A DNA stretch of 64,000 nt from Azorinus chamasolen (lineage: Eukaryota; Mollusca; Bivalvia; Cardiida; Solecurtidae). The stretch covers positions 55,620,431-55,684,430 of the forward strand of contig OY755252.1 of assembly GCA_963576725.1 (NCBI GenBank). Reading direction: 5' to 3'. The notes under the pieces were generated by a model. It saw nothing but the letters and a program-made list of their open reading frames with translations, searched no databases and was not told the DNA's origin. Below, in pieces: positions 1 to 11,862 of the stretch. Numbering within the stretch: position 1 is the first letter of the stretch; each line of letters opens with the position of its first letter. Made by a program: the position numbers and the translations under genes.

Positions 1-745
1 ACGGAATGAAAGATTCTTTTTATGCTGCAATACGCGTGATATTGAGGACACTTATCATTTTATTTGTATATGCCCTCTATATAAAGAATTAAGAGAACAA
101 TATTTACAAAGGTGCTACTTTGACAGGCTATCTGTATTTAAATTTAATGGTTTGATGAAAACTGCAAGTAAGGATGCCTTGTGTAAATTAGCATTATTTT
201 TAAAGTGTGCAACAAACAAAAGAAATAAGCATCTAAATATTATTTCGGATTAATTTAACCCTTTCCTCCATAAATAGTCAAGAAGATATAATGGCATCAT
301 GAGTATTAATTGGTTAATTTTTAAAATGGCATATTAACACATGGAATGTTGGCCAAAGCAGAAACTATTGAATCACATTTATATCATTCCATAAGCAAAT
401 AGAACGGACACGGATTAGATCGACGTCTGACCTGGGTCTACTCTGTTTGCAAAGGTATAGAAAGGCGTATTTATGGAGTAAAGGGTAAACAGGTTAGATC
501 CTGCTAAAATGGAACTTTAAAAATATTTCTATGACATTAAACAACATTGTGAGTTATCTATTCTCTTTACTCTCCTAAAAAATAAGAAACAAAGCTCGAT
601 GATTACGTGATTATTGTGAGTTTGATATCAAGACGTTTTGATATTCTTACTGTTCAAAATGTTTTGATGTTTTGTATGTATATTATGACGATGTACTATG
701 TACAAGTCTTTAATAAACTATATCTGTTCTGTTCTGTTCTGTTGA
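1..745 (+). mobile_element. LINE (non-LTR retrotransposon) 3' end, copy 1
   Basis: Positions 2-252 read through in one frame to TAA. The peptide includes FLCCNTRDIEDTYHFICICP and LYKELREQY, the C-terminal CCHC-like zinc motif that ends many LINE ORF2 proteins. A 3' UTR follows, holding a MITE (about 255-487) and ending in a (TGTTC)n-type tail near 720-744. The same UTR, including the MITE end, recurs in reverse at 58791-58831 and 59652-59935. The element begins outside the window. Confidence 0.75.
255..487 (+). mobile_element. MITE family M1 (TTAA/CCCTTT ends) inside LINE 3' UTR
   Basis: Starts AACCCTTTCCTCC, contains the M1 body (GTAGAATC, CATAAGCAAA) and the palindrome half GGGTCTACTCTGTTTGC, and ends GGAGTAAAGGGT. 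M1 is the commonest repeat of this window: about 240 bp, TTAA target, a GCAAACAG...CTGTTTGC palindrome close to one end. Confidence 0.7.
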
Positions 746-845
746 ATGTGGTGGCCTTTCTCGTGCTGTGAAACTAATGTCTGCGAAATATCTGAGCTGC
801 TAAACGGTATACTGACCTTCCGATTCGTTCAAATTCGCTACCCAC

Positions 846-920
846 CGAGTGTCAAACAGCTTGGATCCAGATCAGACGCCGAGTTACTCGGCGTCTGATC
901 TGGATCCAAGTTGTTTGCAA
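846..920. repeat. GGATCC palindrome core (U module)
   Basis: Near-perfect hairpin: GGATCCAGATCAGACGCCGA, a short loop, and its complement, flanked by CAAACAG and TTGTTTG. The same core recurs at 1285-1345, 2210-2275, 7905-7960, 24150-24215, 36480-37520, 52300-52350 and 61440-61515. Confidence 0.7.
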
Positions 921-1026
921 AGGGCAGACAGGTAGTGTCTAGCACGAAAAGGGGTAACAGGTACAACAGAAATAGATCATGCATAGAAAATTGCTAAAAA
1001 GCGATCTGCTCACATTTTTGAGTAAC

Positions 1027-1246
1027 TTATCCCATTCAACGCTGAATTTTCAAATGGACTATTTCCAAATTCAAACAGGTCAACCGTGTGGTGAATATTT
1101 GGGGATTTTTTCTAAAGGTATGTGTAACATGACACACAGTGCAAACCCTGATGATAGGGCTCCTTTAGGAACCCTCTCATCTTGGTCTACACTGTTTGCA
1201 AAGGACATTAGCGACGTGTGTCCCGCACTAAAAGGGTTAAGGATTT
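1027..1246 (+). mobile_element. MITE family R
   Basis: Begins ATCCCATTCAACGCTGAATT and ends GCACTAAAAGGGTTAA. Internal hairpin around 1135-1200 (GCAAACCCTGATGA ... CATCTTGGTCTACACTGTTT). Related copies lie at 34812-35005 and, split by a 4-kb insertion, at 8905-8943 plus 12955-13105. Confidence 0.65.
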
Positions 1247-1564
1247 CAAACTTTAAGAAACTAGTGACTGAGTGTAATACAGATAGGATCCAGATGAGAT
1301 ACCGAAATCATCGGCATCTCATCTGGATCCAAGCGGTTTGCAAATGTTTACCAAACCAGGACATAGCACCATAACTGTCAATATAAAAGCTAACATTTTG
1401 CCTTATAACGTTTTTGCAAACTGAGTAGACCCAGATCAGACGGATTCTGTAGGAGACATCTGATCAGGGTCTGCTCTGTTCGCTTATGAACTTATACATA
1501 TCTGAGTCTGCACTTCCTGCCCATGACCCAAACGTTCGTATGCCATTATGAAAATGCATCTTAT

Positions 1565-1791
1565 TAACCCATTTGCTCCCAATGGATTCTTCCATGTTTA
1601 TATTTTGGATTAGTCCATTTTTTATCTAAGGGTGCCTGGCCTAAATTTTCAATTTCGTTTTGTTTTATAGTGAAATTCCTAACAGCAAACAGTGTAGACT
1701 CTGATCAGACACCGCATTATGCGGCGTCTGATCAGAGTCTACACTGTTTGCCCACGTCCCATATATGGGATCGTGGGAGCAAATGGGTTAA
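1565..1791 (+). mobile_element. MITE family T, intact
   Basis: TTAACCCATTTGCTCCCA at the start and GGGAGCAAATGGGTTAA at the end form terminal inverted repeats on a TTAA target, as in piggyBac-like elements. A long internal palindrome (about 1683-1751) reads GCAAACAGTGTAGACTCTGA and its complement. This copy is the empty-site reference for the split copy at 47439-48955. Confidence 0.75.
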
Positions 1792-2167
1792 TATTGACAG
1801 TGCCATAATTTCTCTTACATGAATATTCATGAAGTATGGGGTTCAAAGACTTACCTGGGACGTCCCACTCATTCTTCTCTTAGCAGTTTCAATTTATGTT
1901 TATTCCAAAAAACACATACATGTATATTTCACTGAGACGAACACAACACCCTAGTTTCACAGGTACACAGGACGGCTATACTGTCACACCTAGTACCCTA
2001 TGTAGATATGCATGTGTGCATATATAATTATGTATGTATTGAAGTTACCACAAAGTATAAAAGTATTTTTTGAAATCCACAGTGTAAAGTTTGTAAGCTA
2101 TGTAATAGGATCCATTCATTCGTTTGAATTATACACATTCTTGCGGGTCTAGCGTAAATCTATTTTT

Positions 2168-2376
2168 AACCTTTTCTCGCTAAGCGCGACGTTACTTACA
2201 TTTGCAACCAGTTTGGATCCGGATGAGACGCCGAGTTACTCGGCGTCTCATCAGGATCCAAGCTGTTTGACAATCGGTCATTAATTTCTTAACAGCTGTT
2301 TCGAATCGGAAGTAATCAAAATTACACCAGATCCAAATTTAAGCGGACATTATTTTTACAGCAGAGAAAGGGCTAA
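2168..2376 (+). mobile_element. MITE family U, full length
   Basis: Ends AACCTTTTCTCGCTA and AGAGAAAGGGCTAA match in inverted orientation, with the GGATCC palindrome core at about 2210-2275. TTAA-like borders and CCTTT tips place it with the other TTAA MITEs here. Confidence 0.55.
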
Positions 2377-3359
2377 TTTAATTCCTTGTTTATTTTTTAC
2401 AGTAAGACCACAAAGACCCGCAATAATTCTGATAACCCGTATGTTCGGAGCTTAACGTAGGATGAAATAAATGCAGAAAGCTCAATTTCTGTTTGTTAAG
2501 TTCTGCATTTAGCCGTCATCTGCTATTACAGACAACCAAATTTATTCATTTAGTTGCTTTTTTGAGAGATTATTCTCCATTAAAATTTCAAATTGTATTG
2601 TGCACTGAAAATTCCAACTAAAAATATTTGCATAATTTCGACTTTCCTCCTCCTCCAAAAAAGAAATAAAATTAAAAAATAAAAAACAAAACAACAAACA
2701 AACAAAAATGAATAAACCACCACACACAGAGTGGCAATCAGTTCGGGTCCTAATTAGTCCTTATTCGACGTCACGCCTGTATCCAGACTGTTTACTAAAG
2801 CTTTAAAGACTCTGTCAAAAGAGACAGATTTGCACTATTCATTTTGTCTTCTCCATTTCTTGCACACTAAAATGAGTTTTCAGTTTTCACGCACCTCACT
2901 TGAACTTCTAGACTTCGATGGACAAATATCTTGTCTTGTCGGGTTTTGCTTTCAATGATTGTACCATGGAAAATGAAATCTGAACTCCCATTGTATTTGT
3001 TCACATCAAATGTTTTATGGCCAAGTCAGGTCGTTATTCATTGGCTATTGAAAATATTCGTCTAATTTCGGCATAATGTCGCCGAGATGTTGCGATTGAC
3101 CCGTTACACCATGAAGATCCATGTATAAATCATGACATCAATAATATCAAAAACAGTAAAACTAAACTCGGTATACTACGAACACTGAAATACGTACCAT
3201 TATGGATATTTAACACATGTGGCAGCTTAATGCAGGGTGAAAGTCATGCAGAAAGCTAATTTAGGACTTTACATTAAGAGGCGTCTACAAAGACATAAAT
3301 TCTTCATTACTAAAATAGTAAAATCGGAGTATTAATTTATTTTTTACTGTAGATGGATT

Positions 3360-3925
3360 TTTACCCATGGTATATGAACATATAACTTTTTAGCCATATA
3401 ACAGAAACTGTAGAATCAGGTCTGTATAATATTATAAGCAAAGCCGAGTAGACCCTGATCAGACGTCTATAGTCTGTTTGCAAAGATACCCAAAGCACGT
3501 CCATATGGAATAATGGGTTAACACATTCCCTCCTAATGACGCATTTTGCACCCTCTGTAAAAGTCACATTTTGGGACCATTGTGATAAATAGAGCATTTG
3601 CTCCTATTAGAGCATTTGCTCCATAGGAGAAAATGCTCTATTTATCACAATGATTTCAAAACCACTCAATTCTAAAGTTCTCCTTTTCTATAGTCAATGC
3701 TCATTTTTTGGTAGTAATCAAAGAGGTTGGGTCTAAAAATAGTATAGGAGAGAATGAGTTAATCTTTCTACGTATTTGCAAACAGAGTAGATCCAGACCA
3801 GACGGCCACTATAGGCACCATCTGATCAGGGTCTGCTTTATTTGCTTGTGATATAATAAAGATATGATTCTACAGTTAATGCGATAGCCAAATATTCCTG
3901 TATCCATGTACCATTATAAACAAGT
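3360..3925. mobile_element. MITE cluster: M1, then M2, then inverted M1
   Basis: M1 (3360-3521, plus orientation) ends at GGGTTAA and is followed at once by M2 (3522-3762) and an M1 copy in reverse (3765-3925). M2 is another TTAA/CCCATT family, marked by a hairpin near its middle (GTGATAAATAGAGCATTTGC and complement, here with an extra duplicated segment at 3600-3640). Confidence 0.65.
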
Positions 3926-4458
3926 AACATCTTTAAAAAAGATATTCAGCGGCATTCAAATATTGACATAATGTACAAACAATAATGGTATTAAATCTCT
4001 GCTATATTAAATTCATTGTTTGGAGATTTTATAGTACAGGGAACTAGATCTATGAAGGTTGATTATTATTGTACTAGCAGACAGGCGTGCAACGGAAATG
4101 ACTTAAACTAAAGGTAGATCAACTATTTCATTCAATGTACTTTATGGTTGTGTCTTTTTGTTAGTGAATTCGGAGGCGATGCTATTTAAATATAATGCAA
4201 TGAGTTGGAGCCTTGGTCTGACTGCATATTTTGTTTTTAGGGGATTATAATGTTTGAAAAGAATAAGTGAACGTGGAGTAGAATAAACAATTACATGTAT
4301 TGAAAATTTTCAAGTAACTTTTATAGGAAATCACTATTAACTTGTACATGAATTGCAAAACAACCATAACAGCACTGCTAAAATATCTATGGATGACTGA
4401 CGAAAAATGTCAGAAGCACGTTTGGAGGCTAGCACAGGTGCCCTTTGCAAGCTATGCC

Positions 4459-4490
4459 TCAACAACAACAACAACAACAACAACAACAAC
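4459..4490. repeat. (CAA)n microsatellite
   Basis: Ten perfect CAA units. The surrounding 3,930-4,840 region shows no gene, RNA or recognisable element. Confidence 0.9.
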
Positions 4491-4842
4491 TACAACTCAC
4501 AAATCGATACAGTAGATTATTTGTTTAATCACATGTCATAAGTACCTAGAACATACCAAAAATAGTTTTCTGACCCGACCAAAATTTTTAAAAAAAAATC
4601 AAAAAAAATCGCGAACACCCCTGCTCTATAAAATAAGTAAAAGGTATTCAACTCCGGTCGAAATCTGCTCAAAAATCGATGGGTTCATTCACTTCGATCG
4701 TCCTTGAAAGCTTATTTGACCACCGATTTCCATAGAATGTGTCTCATTTATCAAAGAAATCATCACTCTTGATGAGAAGTCATCTATGTTTTCTCAGAAT
4801 ATTAACACGCATAAAATTACAACGAGTCGCCAAAGTGATTTT

Positions 4843-4985
4843 CTAAAATATCTACAAGCTTGATAATGATATCGTTGAAAGTCACTACTTTCGGTTTGAA
4901 ACCGAAAGTAAAGACTTACAAACCGAAAGTAGTGACTTTCGCCGATATCAATATCAAGCTTGTAGAGATTTTTAGAAAATATTAT
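4843..4985. repeat. hairpin element, about 60-bp arms
   Basis: Left arm AATATCTACAAGCTTGATAA ... AAGTCACTACTTTCGGTTTG is mirrored by the right arm ending ATCAAGCTTGTAGAGATTTT. A solo inverted-repeat MITE with an imperfect 15-20 nt loop. Confidence 0.7.
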
Positions 4986-6240
4986 TTGACGGAATTATGA
5001 AAACACGATATCCATTCATGCTATCAGACCGGGACAATGCCTTATAGACCAGTTATATGGTGGTTCGACTTGAATTATAGCGTATTTCTATTTCGAACCT
5101 CAGAGTCAACCTGTGTCCTAGAGAGGTTGGTTAATATGGATCGATTGCATGGATTTCGGCTTGCGAAGTAACTAATTGTTTTGAAATAACTACTAGGTCG
5201 TAAGAATGACCCCAGGATTTTCATCGCATTGACTGACTGTATCTGGATTTTGTACTTCGAGTTTGGCAATGTGTAGGGTCATTGTAAAAAGGCTGTAAGC
5301 CAGTCTATGCATAAACTAATGAAATCACAGATTACTACACAACACTAGTGGGTCATATGAAAATTACAATGTAACATAGTTCCTGATTGGTGGAAAACAA
5401 GAACAAGAATGAAAATAGACAGATAGCCGCTGAAAATAATGTTAACACTATTTATTCATTAAACACAATCGTATATAAATGTTCCAACTGGTATTTCGTG
5501 TGTTTTTGTTATTTCACTCTCATGTTGTGCCACCGTGACGTCATCATAGCCCGGTGTTCTGGACTGGAGTTGGCACGAGCCGTTTTGTTAATAAGTGTTG
5601 TGTTTGAGTAGTCGCTCTCATCTAGCATCAACATAACACTTGTATGAAAAAAAAGATTTTATAAATTAAGAAGACAATGGAAACTAGATTTGTGTCCAAA
5701 GAACTTTGAAGATCCAATTTACATTTGACAATGTAGTTAAAGTATGGTCTCTGACTAGGGCTATCACTCTAGTGTTACTGAGTGAAAATAATAATAACAT
5801 CTCCTGTGCGTACATTCGCATGACCATCAATCATCTAACCATCCAATCTCTGACAAAAAGGCTTCAAGCTGAAACAAGCAGAATATAAACAAGTATGATG
5901 GAAGGTTAGAATCACTGAGTGACGGACAGACAGACAGACAGACAGAGAGACGGACACAGGAACATCTGAATACACCCCTTCAGAAGTATGTGTGTGTTGG
6001 GTTAACCTTTTAAATGTTGAATTTTCAAAGTTGAATGACCTATCAGTGTTTAATTATAGAGTCCATTTAGTAATAAGAAGGCTATGATGACCCTGTATCG
6101 CTTACCTGATTAATAGATCTCATTTGACCTATAAAATTTATGCAACGGACAGGAATGATTTATACAAATCTGATAGAGGTTCGCCTAAAAAATCATTCCT
6201 CTGACATTTAGTGAAATTCCAGTCAGTGGTTTTGGAAGAC
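4986..6240. other. no feature recognised
   Basis: AT-rich sequence with a short (GACA)n run near 5926-5945. Open frames here are 60-75 codons, without similarity I can recognise or splice-site support. Confidence 0.5.
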
Positions 6241-6244
6241 TTTA

Positions 6245-8104
6245 AGAACGTCTCATCTGGGTCTACTCTGTTTGCAAATGTGTGAAAAGGCGTTTATATG
6301 AAACAGGGGTAAATATTGACCCGATATCTCATCATATATATATTATCTGTCCTGGGTCGACACTGTTTGCAATTGACTAAATCTCTCTTTCTCAGACGAG
6401 TGGCTCATACTTTGACCGCAGAAAATGCACATATATAGATAGATTTATTTCAATATCGAGCAACAAGACAATAGTAACAACACATACATATTATAACAAT
6501 ATAAAAATAAGAGCTCCATGTGTCGGAGCATTATATGCCCGATGTCTGTGCTGTCAAAACATGCACAATGTTAATAAATATGGGGGATGGGCTCATGTTA
6601 TCAAGTTATTAGGCGAACACTGTTTTTTGAGTTTATGGTCACTGTGACCTTGAACTTTTACCGACTGACCTCAAAATCAATAGGGGTCATCTACTTGCCA
6701 TGAACAACCACCCTACTAAGTATGAAGACAGCACACACACAATAGTCATCAAGTTATTGAGCGGACAAGATTTTGAGCTGAAAAATAGCCTATGAGGTAA
6801 TGGGTTAATTTACATGTATTTAACAAGTTACATACACAGACGTTTGTTTCACTTAAATATGTTTCCGTTCTACATGCAATTTACCACTGTATTTGCCATC
6901 GCGGTTGTTGAAGATAAGTCGGAGAGGGGATACGTTTACTTACACTGTCTTTTAGGATGGGGTGGAATAAGTGCAAGGCTGAGTGTCCCTTAACCGGTTT
7001 AAACCCCCAGTGACTACTGTCACTGACCGTTCCAAGGCGGTACTTCCACCCCTATTGTTTGTTTGTTTGTTTTGTCTTTGTGCGTCTCTTTGTAGTTGCT
7101 GTGCTTTCTTGTGGGGTTGCTCGATGGCTATTTGTTTTGTATGTGGTGTTTCCTGCTTTACTCATATTTGCACATACATTATAATATACCAATTTAACTG
7201 CATGCATATACACACATACACCAAGACAAGCAAACATTCTTATTTTTTCTTTACTAACAGTTGGGTTTGCCAAGGTTTTGCCTCGTCTCAAATGCAACAA
7301 TCATAACAGAAAAGTCAGAGGCAACTAAATTCAATACAGCCCTTCTAAATAGACGTTCCAGGAGCATACCTGGCTATACAAACGTATACACATGCGTACA
7401 CGTAGTTGGAAAAATCCAAGAATTCAAGGTGCCCAAAATACATCAAAATTAATGCCCAACTAAGGTAAAGCCCCAGATCTAGACATTCTTAGACTTTTCA
7501 ATCAAGTGTCCTACATGGATCCGTTCCATTTGTCTGTGTCTATATACATGTACATTGTACTTTTTTAAACTATTGTTTTTGAGGATGTAATTATTATTCA
7601 AATCTCAGGGATTTTTTTTATAGTTAGTTTGAACTCTGAAGTGTTTCCTTTTGAAACAAAGTTTTCAACCGTTATGTAGGTTATCGTGACCTAATTGCCA
7701 GTTGTTCATTGTGTGTGTCGGTCTGTGATCAGGATCCTAGATGTTTGACAATTTTAAAATAAAATTATGCAAAGCATAGACTAATTGAATACCATCTGAA
7801 TAGGGATCAGATGGTATTTAAGCATTTCATTTTTTTGTGTGCAACACTTAATATATTATAGTTTATATTAACTATTTGCTAGTGGCAAATCAAATTAATG
7901 ATAACAGATTGGATCCAGAGTAGATGCCAAGTTACTCTGAGTTTTATCAGGATCCAATTGCGTGTCTTTAAAGAATAGATCTACAAACTGAAGCAGGCAA
8001 CAATTATTAATTATCCAGACGCAACATTACTGAATTTCCTAACATTGATTTCTTACATGCATATAGATCTGTATATAACTGTTTTGTATTGTGTATGAAA
8101 TGCG
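6245..8104. other. mostly unassigned, small MITE fragments
   Basis: Contains an M1 end (6245-6312) and a stretch at about 6500-6790 with GTGACCTTGAAC and TTGAGCGGACAAG, resembling decayed core of the hairpin-headed elements. A degenerate GGATCC palindrome lies at 7905-7960. No gene is supported between them. Confidence 0.4.
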
Positions 8105-8190
8105 TTTGTTTGAGGACCTCAGGGTAGATTAGTAATTGTTACTAATTGAGCTACCCTCGTTAAATAAAGTCATTCATTCATTCATAATTG
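8105..8190 (+). mobile_element. LINE 3' terminus with (ATTC)n tail
   Basis: TGAGGACCTCAGGGTAG ... GAGCTACCCTCGTTAAATAA ends in AAAGTCATTCATTCATTCAT. The same terminus occurs in reverse at 30299-30420 with a (TTA)n tail, so this is a repeated 3' end of a CR1/RTE-like LINE, heavily 5' truncated. Confidence 0.6.
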
Positions 8191-8496
8191 AATACGCAAT
8201 ACACAAAATATTGAGCAGGTGACAATTTTAAATTGAGCATGGTACGTTCGAATTCTAAGTTGTCCTAGCACAAATGCTGGATCCTACCTCTAAGTTTCAT
8301 CGAAATGCATACTACTGACGCCAAGACTGTATTTTAATATAGCATAATGCTTTGAAAAGTTCATATCAAGTTTCAAGAGGCGGGCTTATGTTTTCCAGTT
8401 TGTTTGCTTTAAAATGTATTAAGAGAAAAGAATATCATAAAATATAAAGAACATGAATAAAAAAAATATACTAGAATTTATTTCTATTTAGTTTTG

Positions 8497-8556
8497 ACGG
8501 GATTAGAACCAAGGAACTCCGGCTTCATAGTCGCAGCTCTTTCCCTCGGCCACAGT
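8497..8556 (-). repeat. tRNA-derived sequence (SINE head or tRNA pseudogene)
   Basis: On the minus strand an A-box-like GTGGCCGAGGGAAAGAGC is followed by a B-box-like GGTTCTAATCCCG at tRNA spacing. I could not fold a clean anticodon arm or acceptor stem, so it is not called a functional tRNA. Confidence 0.45.
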
Positions 8557-8789
8557 TTTGGTCCCAATATATAAGAATTGCATGGTTCTATTTATACGCT
8601 ACAAAGGTGTGAAAAGCAACAACGACTTGTGAACGTACATACTTAATATGCAAATTATACAGACCCACTTTTCATGAAATCTCCAAGCATAAAATGAATA
8701 GATTTATAGTTTACAGTAGTTATTTGAAAAGTGGGATTTCAAATGACACACTGTCAATCAAGACTCCTAAGTTCAAATTTGTGTCTTTC

Positions 8790-8890
8790 TACAAAAGAAG
8801 TCCGACATAAGGTCGTCGGATTCTGAAAGTCCCATACCCTTCCTATGGTATTTACAGAAGTCCGATATATGGTCGTCGGATTCTGAACTA
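8790..8890. repeat. two direct copies of an about 35-bp motif
   Basis: GAAGTCCGACATAAGGTCGT and GAAGTCCGATATATGGTCGT, each followed by CGGATTCTGAA, lie about 63 bp apart. Function unknown. Confidence 0.6.
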
Positions 8891-8904
8891 AATGCCTTCT
8901 TTGT

Positions 8905-8943
8905 CTAGTCACTAATATCCTTTGCAAACAGAGAAGACCCATG
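8905..8943 (-). mobile_element. MITE family R, first part of a split copy
   Basis: CACTAATATCCTTTGCAAAC matches the end of family R in reverse. The rest of this copy resumes at 12955, on the far side of the 4-kb inverted-repeat element. Confidence 0.6.
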
Positions 8944-9264
8944 AGTAGAGGAAAACCAGACTGCAAAAATCCTCCCGGAGGTAGAATGAAGGAAAAAGAG
9001 ATGAAGCGTTAAACAGAGAGGGTATTAAATACAATAGGTGGTATGGATACAGATCGGGGACTAATATCCGTGCCCCCCCCCCCCGGTGCAGAACCGCGAA
9101 CACGCCTTTGAGCCAGTCGCAGACGACAGATCAGGGAAAGAGAGGAAGTAATAGGGAGGGTATTATATACAACAGGCGGTATGGATACAGATCGAGGATC
9201 AGCGTCCGTGCCCCCCCCCCCCGGTGCAGAACCGCGAACACGCCTTTGAGCCAGTCGCGTTTTT

Positions 9265-10932
9265 ATGCCCCCCAGATCAAATCTGGGGGGCATATTGTTT
9301 TTGCCCTGTCTGTTTGTTTGTTTGTTTGTTTGTCTGTTTGTCTGTTTGTCTGTTTGTCTGTTTGTCTGTTTGTCTGTTTGTCTGTTTGTTTGTCAGCAAC
9401 TTTAACATTGGTCATAACTTTTGAGCCAGTACAGATAGAGACTTGATATTTGGTATGCATATGTATCTCATTAAGCCGCACATTATGAGGGGTGACATGT
9501 CAAGGTCAAGGTCATCCTTCAAGGTCAGAGGTCAAATATATGGGTCAAATCACCGACTTTAACATTGGCCATAACTTTTAGACCAGTAGAGATAAAGATT
9601 TGATATTTGGCATGCTTGTGTATCTCATGAAGCCGCACATTTCGAGGGGTGACATGTCAAGGTCAAGGTCATCCTTCAGGGTCAAAGGTCAAATTGTCTG
9701 TTTATTGTGTGTAACTTTAACGCAACCTTAACATTGGTCATAACATTTGAGCCAGTACAGATAGAGACTTGATATTTGGTATGCATATGTATCTCATAAA
9801 GCCGCACATTTTGAGGGGTGACATGTCAAGGTCAAGGTCATCCTTCAAGGTCAGAGGTCAAATATATGGGTCAAATCACCGACTTTAACATTGGCCATAA
9901 CTTCTGGACCAGTAGAGATAGAGACTTGATATTTGGCATGCATGTGTATCTCATGAAGCTGCACATTTTGAGGGGTGAAATGTCAAGGTCAAGGTCATCT
10001 TTCAGGGTCAAAGGTCAAATTGTCTGTTTCTTTGTCTGTAAGTTTAACATTGGTCATAACTTTTGAGCCAGTATAGCTAGTGACTTGATATTCGGCGTGC
10101 ATATGTATCTCATAAAGCCGCACATTTTGAGTGGTGACATGTCAAGGTCAAGGTCATCTTTAAAGGTCAGAGGTCAAACACATGGGTCAAATCACTGACT
10201 TTAACGTTGGTCATAACTTTTAAGCAAGTACAGATAGAGACTTGATATTTGGCATGCAAATGTATCTCATAAAGCCGCACATTTTGAGGGGTGACATGTC
10301 AAGGTCAATGTCATCCTCAAAGGGCAGAGGTCAAACATGGGTCAAATCACTGACTTTAACATTGGCCATAACTTTTGAACCAGTACAGATAGAGACTTGA
10401 TATGTGGCATGCTTGTGTATCTCATGAAGCTGCACAGTGTGAGGGGTGAAATGTCAAGGTCATCCTTCAGGGTCAAAGGTCACCAACTTCAAATTGGCCA
10501 TAACTTTTGAACCATTAGAGATAAAGTCTTGATATTTGGTATGCATGTGTATCTCATGAAGCTGCACATTTTGGGGGTGACATTTAAAGGTCAAGGTCAT
10601 CTTTCAGGGTCAAAGGTCACCGACTATAACATTTGCCATAACTTTTAAACCAGTAGAGATACAGAGTTGATAGTTGGTATATGTGTGTTTCTCATTTGGC
10701 TGCACAGTTTGAGGGGAACATGTCAAGGTCAAGGTCATCCTTCATGGTCAAAGGTCACCAACTTTAACATTGGTCATAACTTTTGAACCAGTAGAGATAC
10801 AGACTTGATATGTGGTATGCATGTGCACCCCATGAAGCTGCACAGTTTGAGGGGTGACATGTCAAGATCAAGGTCATCCTTTAGGGTCAAATATCATATC
10901 GAGGGGGCATAGTGTTTCACAAACACATCTTG
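9265..10932 (+). mobile_element. Helitron-like ('pearl'/DINE-1 type) element A
   Basis: Head hairpin ATGCCCCCCAGAT-CAA-ATCTGGGGGGCAT (9265-9293) is followed by a TTTG/TCTG microsatellite (9307-9395) and about ten degenerate units of roughly 155 bp (AACTTTAACATTGGTCATAA ... AAGGTCAAGGTCATCC). The tail has GGGGGCAT, a stem-loop GTGTTT-CAC-AAACAC (10912-10926) and CTTG (10929-10932), then a T-run. The opposite arm of the host inverted repeat shows the empty site, and no target duplication is visible. Non-autonomous: no Rep/helicase coding. Confidence 0.8.
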
Positions 10933-11649
10933 TTTTTTCAAGCAGACGACAGATCTAAAATATGCTAAGTAAGTGGTCAGATATTTCTACAGACAGAGAC
11001 CATGATTTGACACGTCCTTTCATCTTACACTTTTCATTAAAAAGTAAATGAAAACTAGATGTAATTTTCAAGTAATTAAGATGGAATACGATAGCATAGT
11101 CGTTTACTAAAGTCAGACACGCCCTTACTGTATCGAATAGATGTAAAATGAAACTAGACGAGAAAGCAAGAAGCGTCACATTTGGTCAAGATCCAAACAT
11201 TATATCACTTGATATTCCCTCATATCTTACTAAAGCCAAATACTTATGATCATAGGTCTTTGCTAAAGCTTGGTCATATATATCTTCACATTTGGTCAAG
11301 ATCCAAACATATCACTTGATATTCACTCATATCTTACTAAAGCTTGGTCATATATATCACTTACAAACCTCAGATCTACACTGTCTCTCATGTGTAAACT
11401 CTCAGGAAGAGAACACAACTAGTGAGCAGACTGCATATTAGCAGCGTTTAGGAAATTCAATATTTTCAAATATTCAGTCCCTTAGATGCTTGATTAATTA
11501 AACATCATTACAAGATAGCCAATTTCAATTTGAGTTTAAATTAGTTTTTAGTGAAATTGATAGATATCCCAATCCTGTTGAGTATACCGTAATTGATATA
11601 TAATATATATATATATATATATCATTTAGTATGGACATCTGTATAAACT

Positions 11650-11862
11650 TTAATTATCAGTTTCCATGCCAACCGACTCACACATCTTCATCATTGTCTC
11701 TCTCAAATCTTTTAAATGTCTCCTTTCCACTCTCAGTTCTGTCTCTAATATTTTATTTTCATCCTTCACTTTTTCGTTTTCAGCCTTTGCTTTTGATAGT
11801 TCCTTTGACAGATGCTCAATATCATCTTCCAAAATACTCACGAGTTTCTTAACATAACTCAT
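11650..11862 (-). CDS. small coiled-coil protein in the loop of the foldback element
   Basis: A 70-codon frame from ATG at 11862 to TAA at 11650. It is Lys/Glu-rich with a clear heptad pattern from about residue 5 to 58 (VSILEDDIEHLSKELSKAKA ... NKILETELRVERRHLKDLRE) and no Gly or Pro inside that stretch. No signal peptide or membrane segment is visible. The reading frame could also start further upstream (ATG at 11931, 93 codons), but the shorter start gives the cleaner protein. It occupies the single-copy loop and its stop lies in the left arm of the inverted repeat. I do not recognise a family; it may be a captured fragment or the remains of an element protein. Confidence 0.45.
   Translation of the reverse strand: MSYVKKLVSILEDDIEHLSKELSKAKAENEKVKDENKILETELRVERRHLKDLRETMMKMCESVGMETDN

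Noticed and set aside
9224..9481. Cys/Val/Leu-rich frames (CLFVCLSVCLF) resembling a membrane protein
   Set aside because: Translation of the TTTG/TCTG microsatellite in element A.
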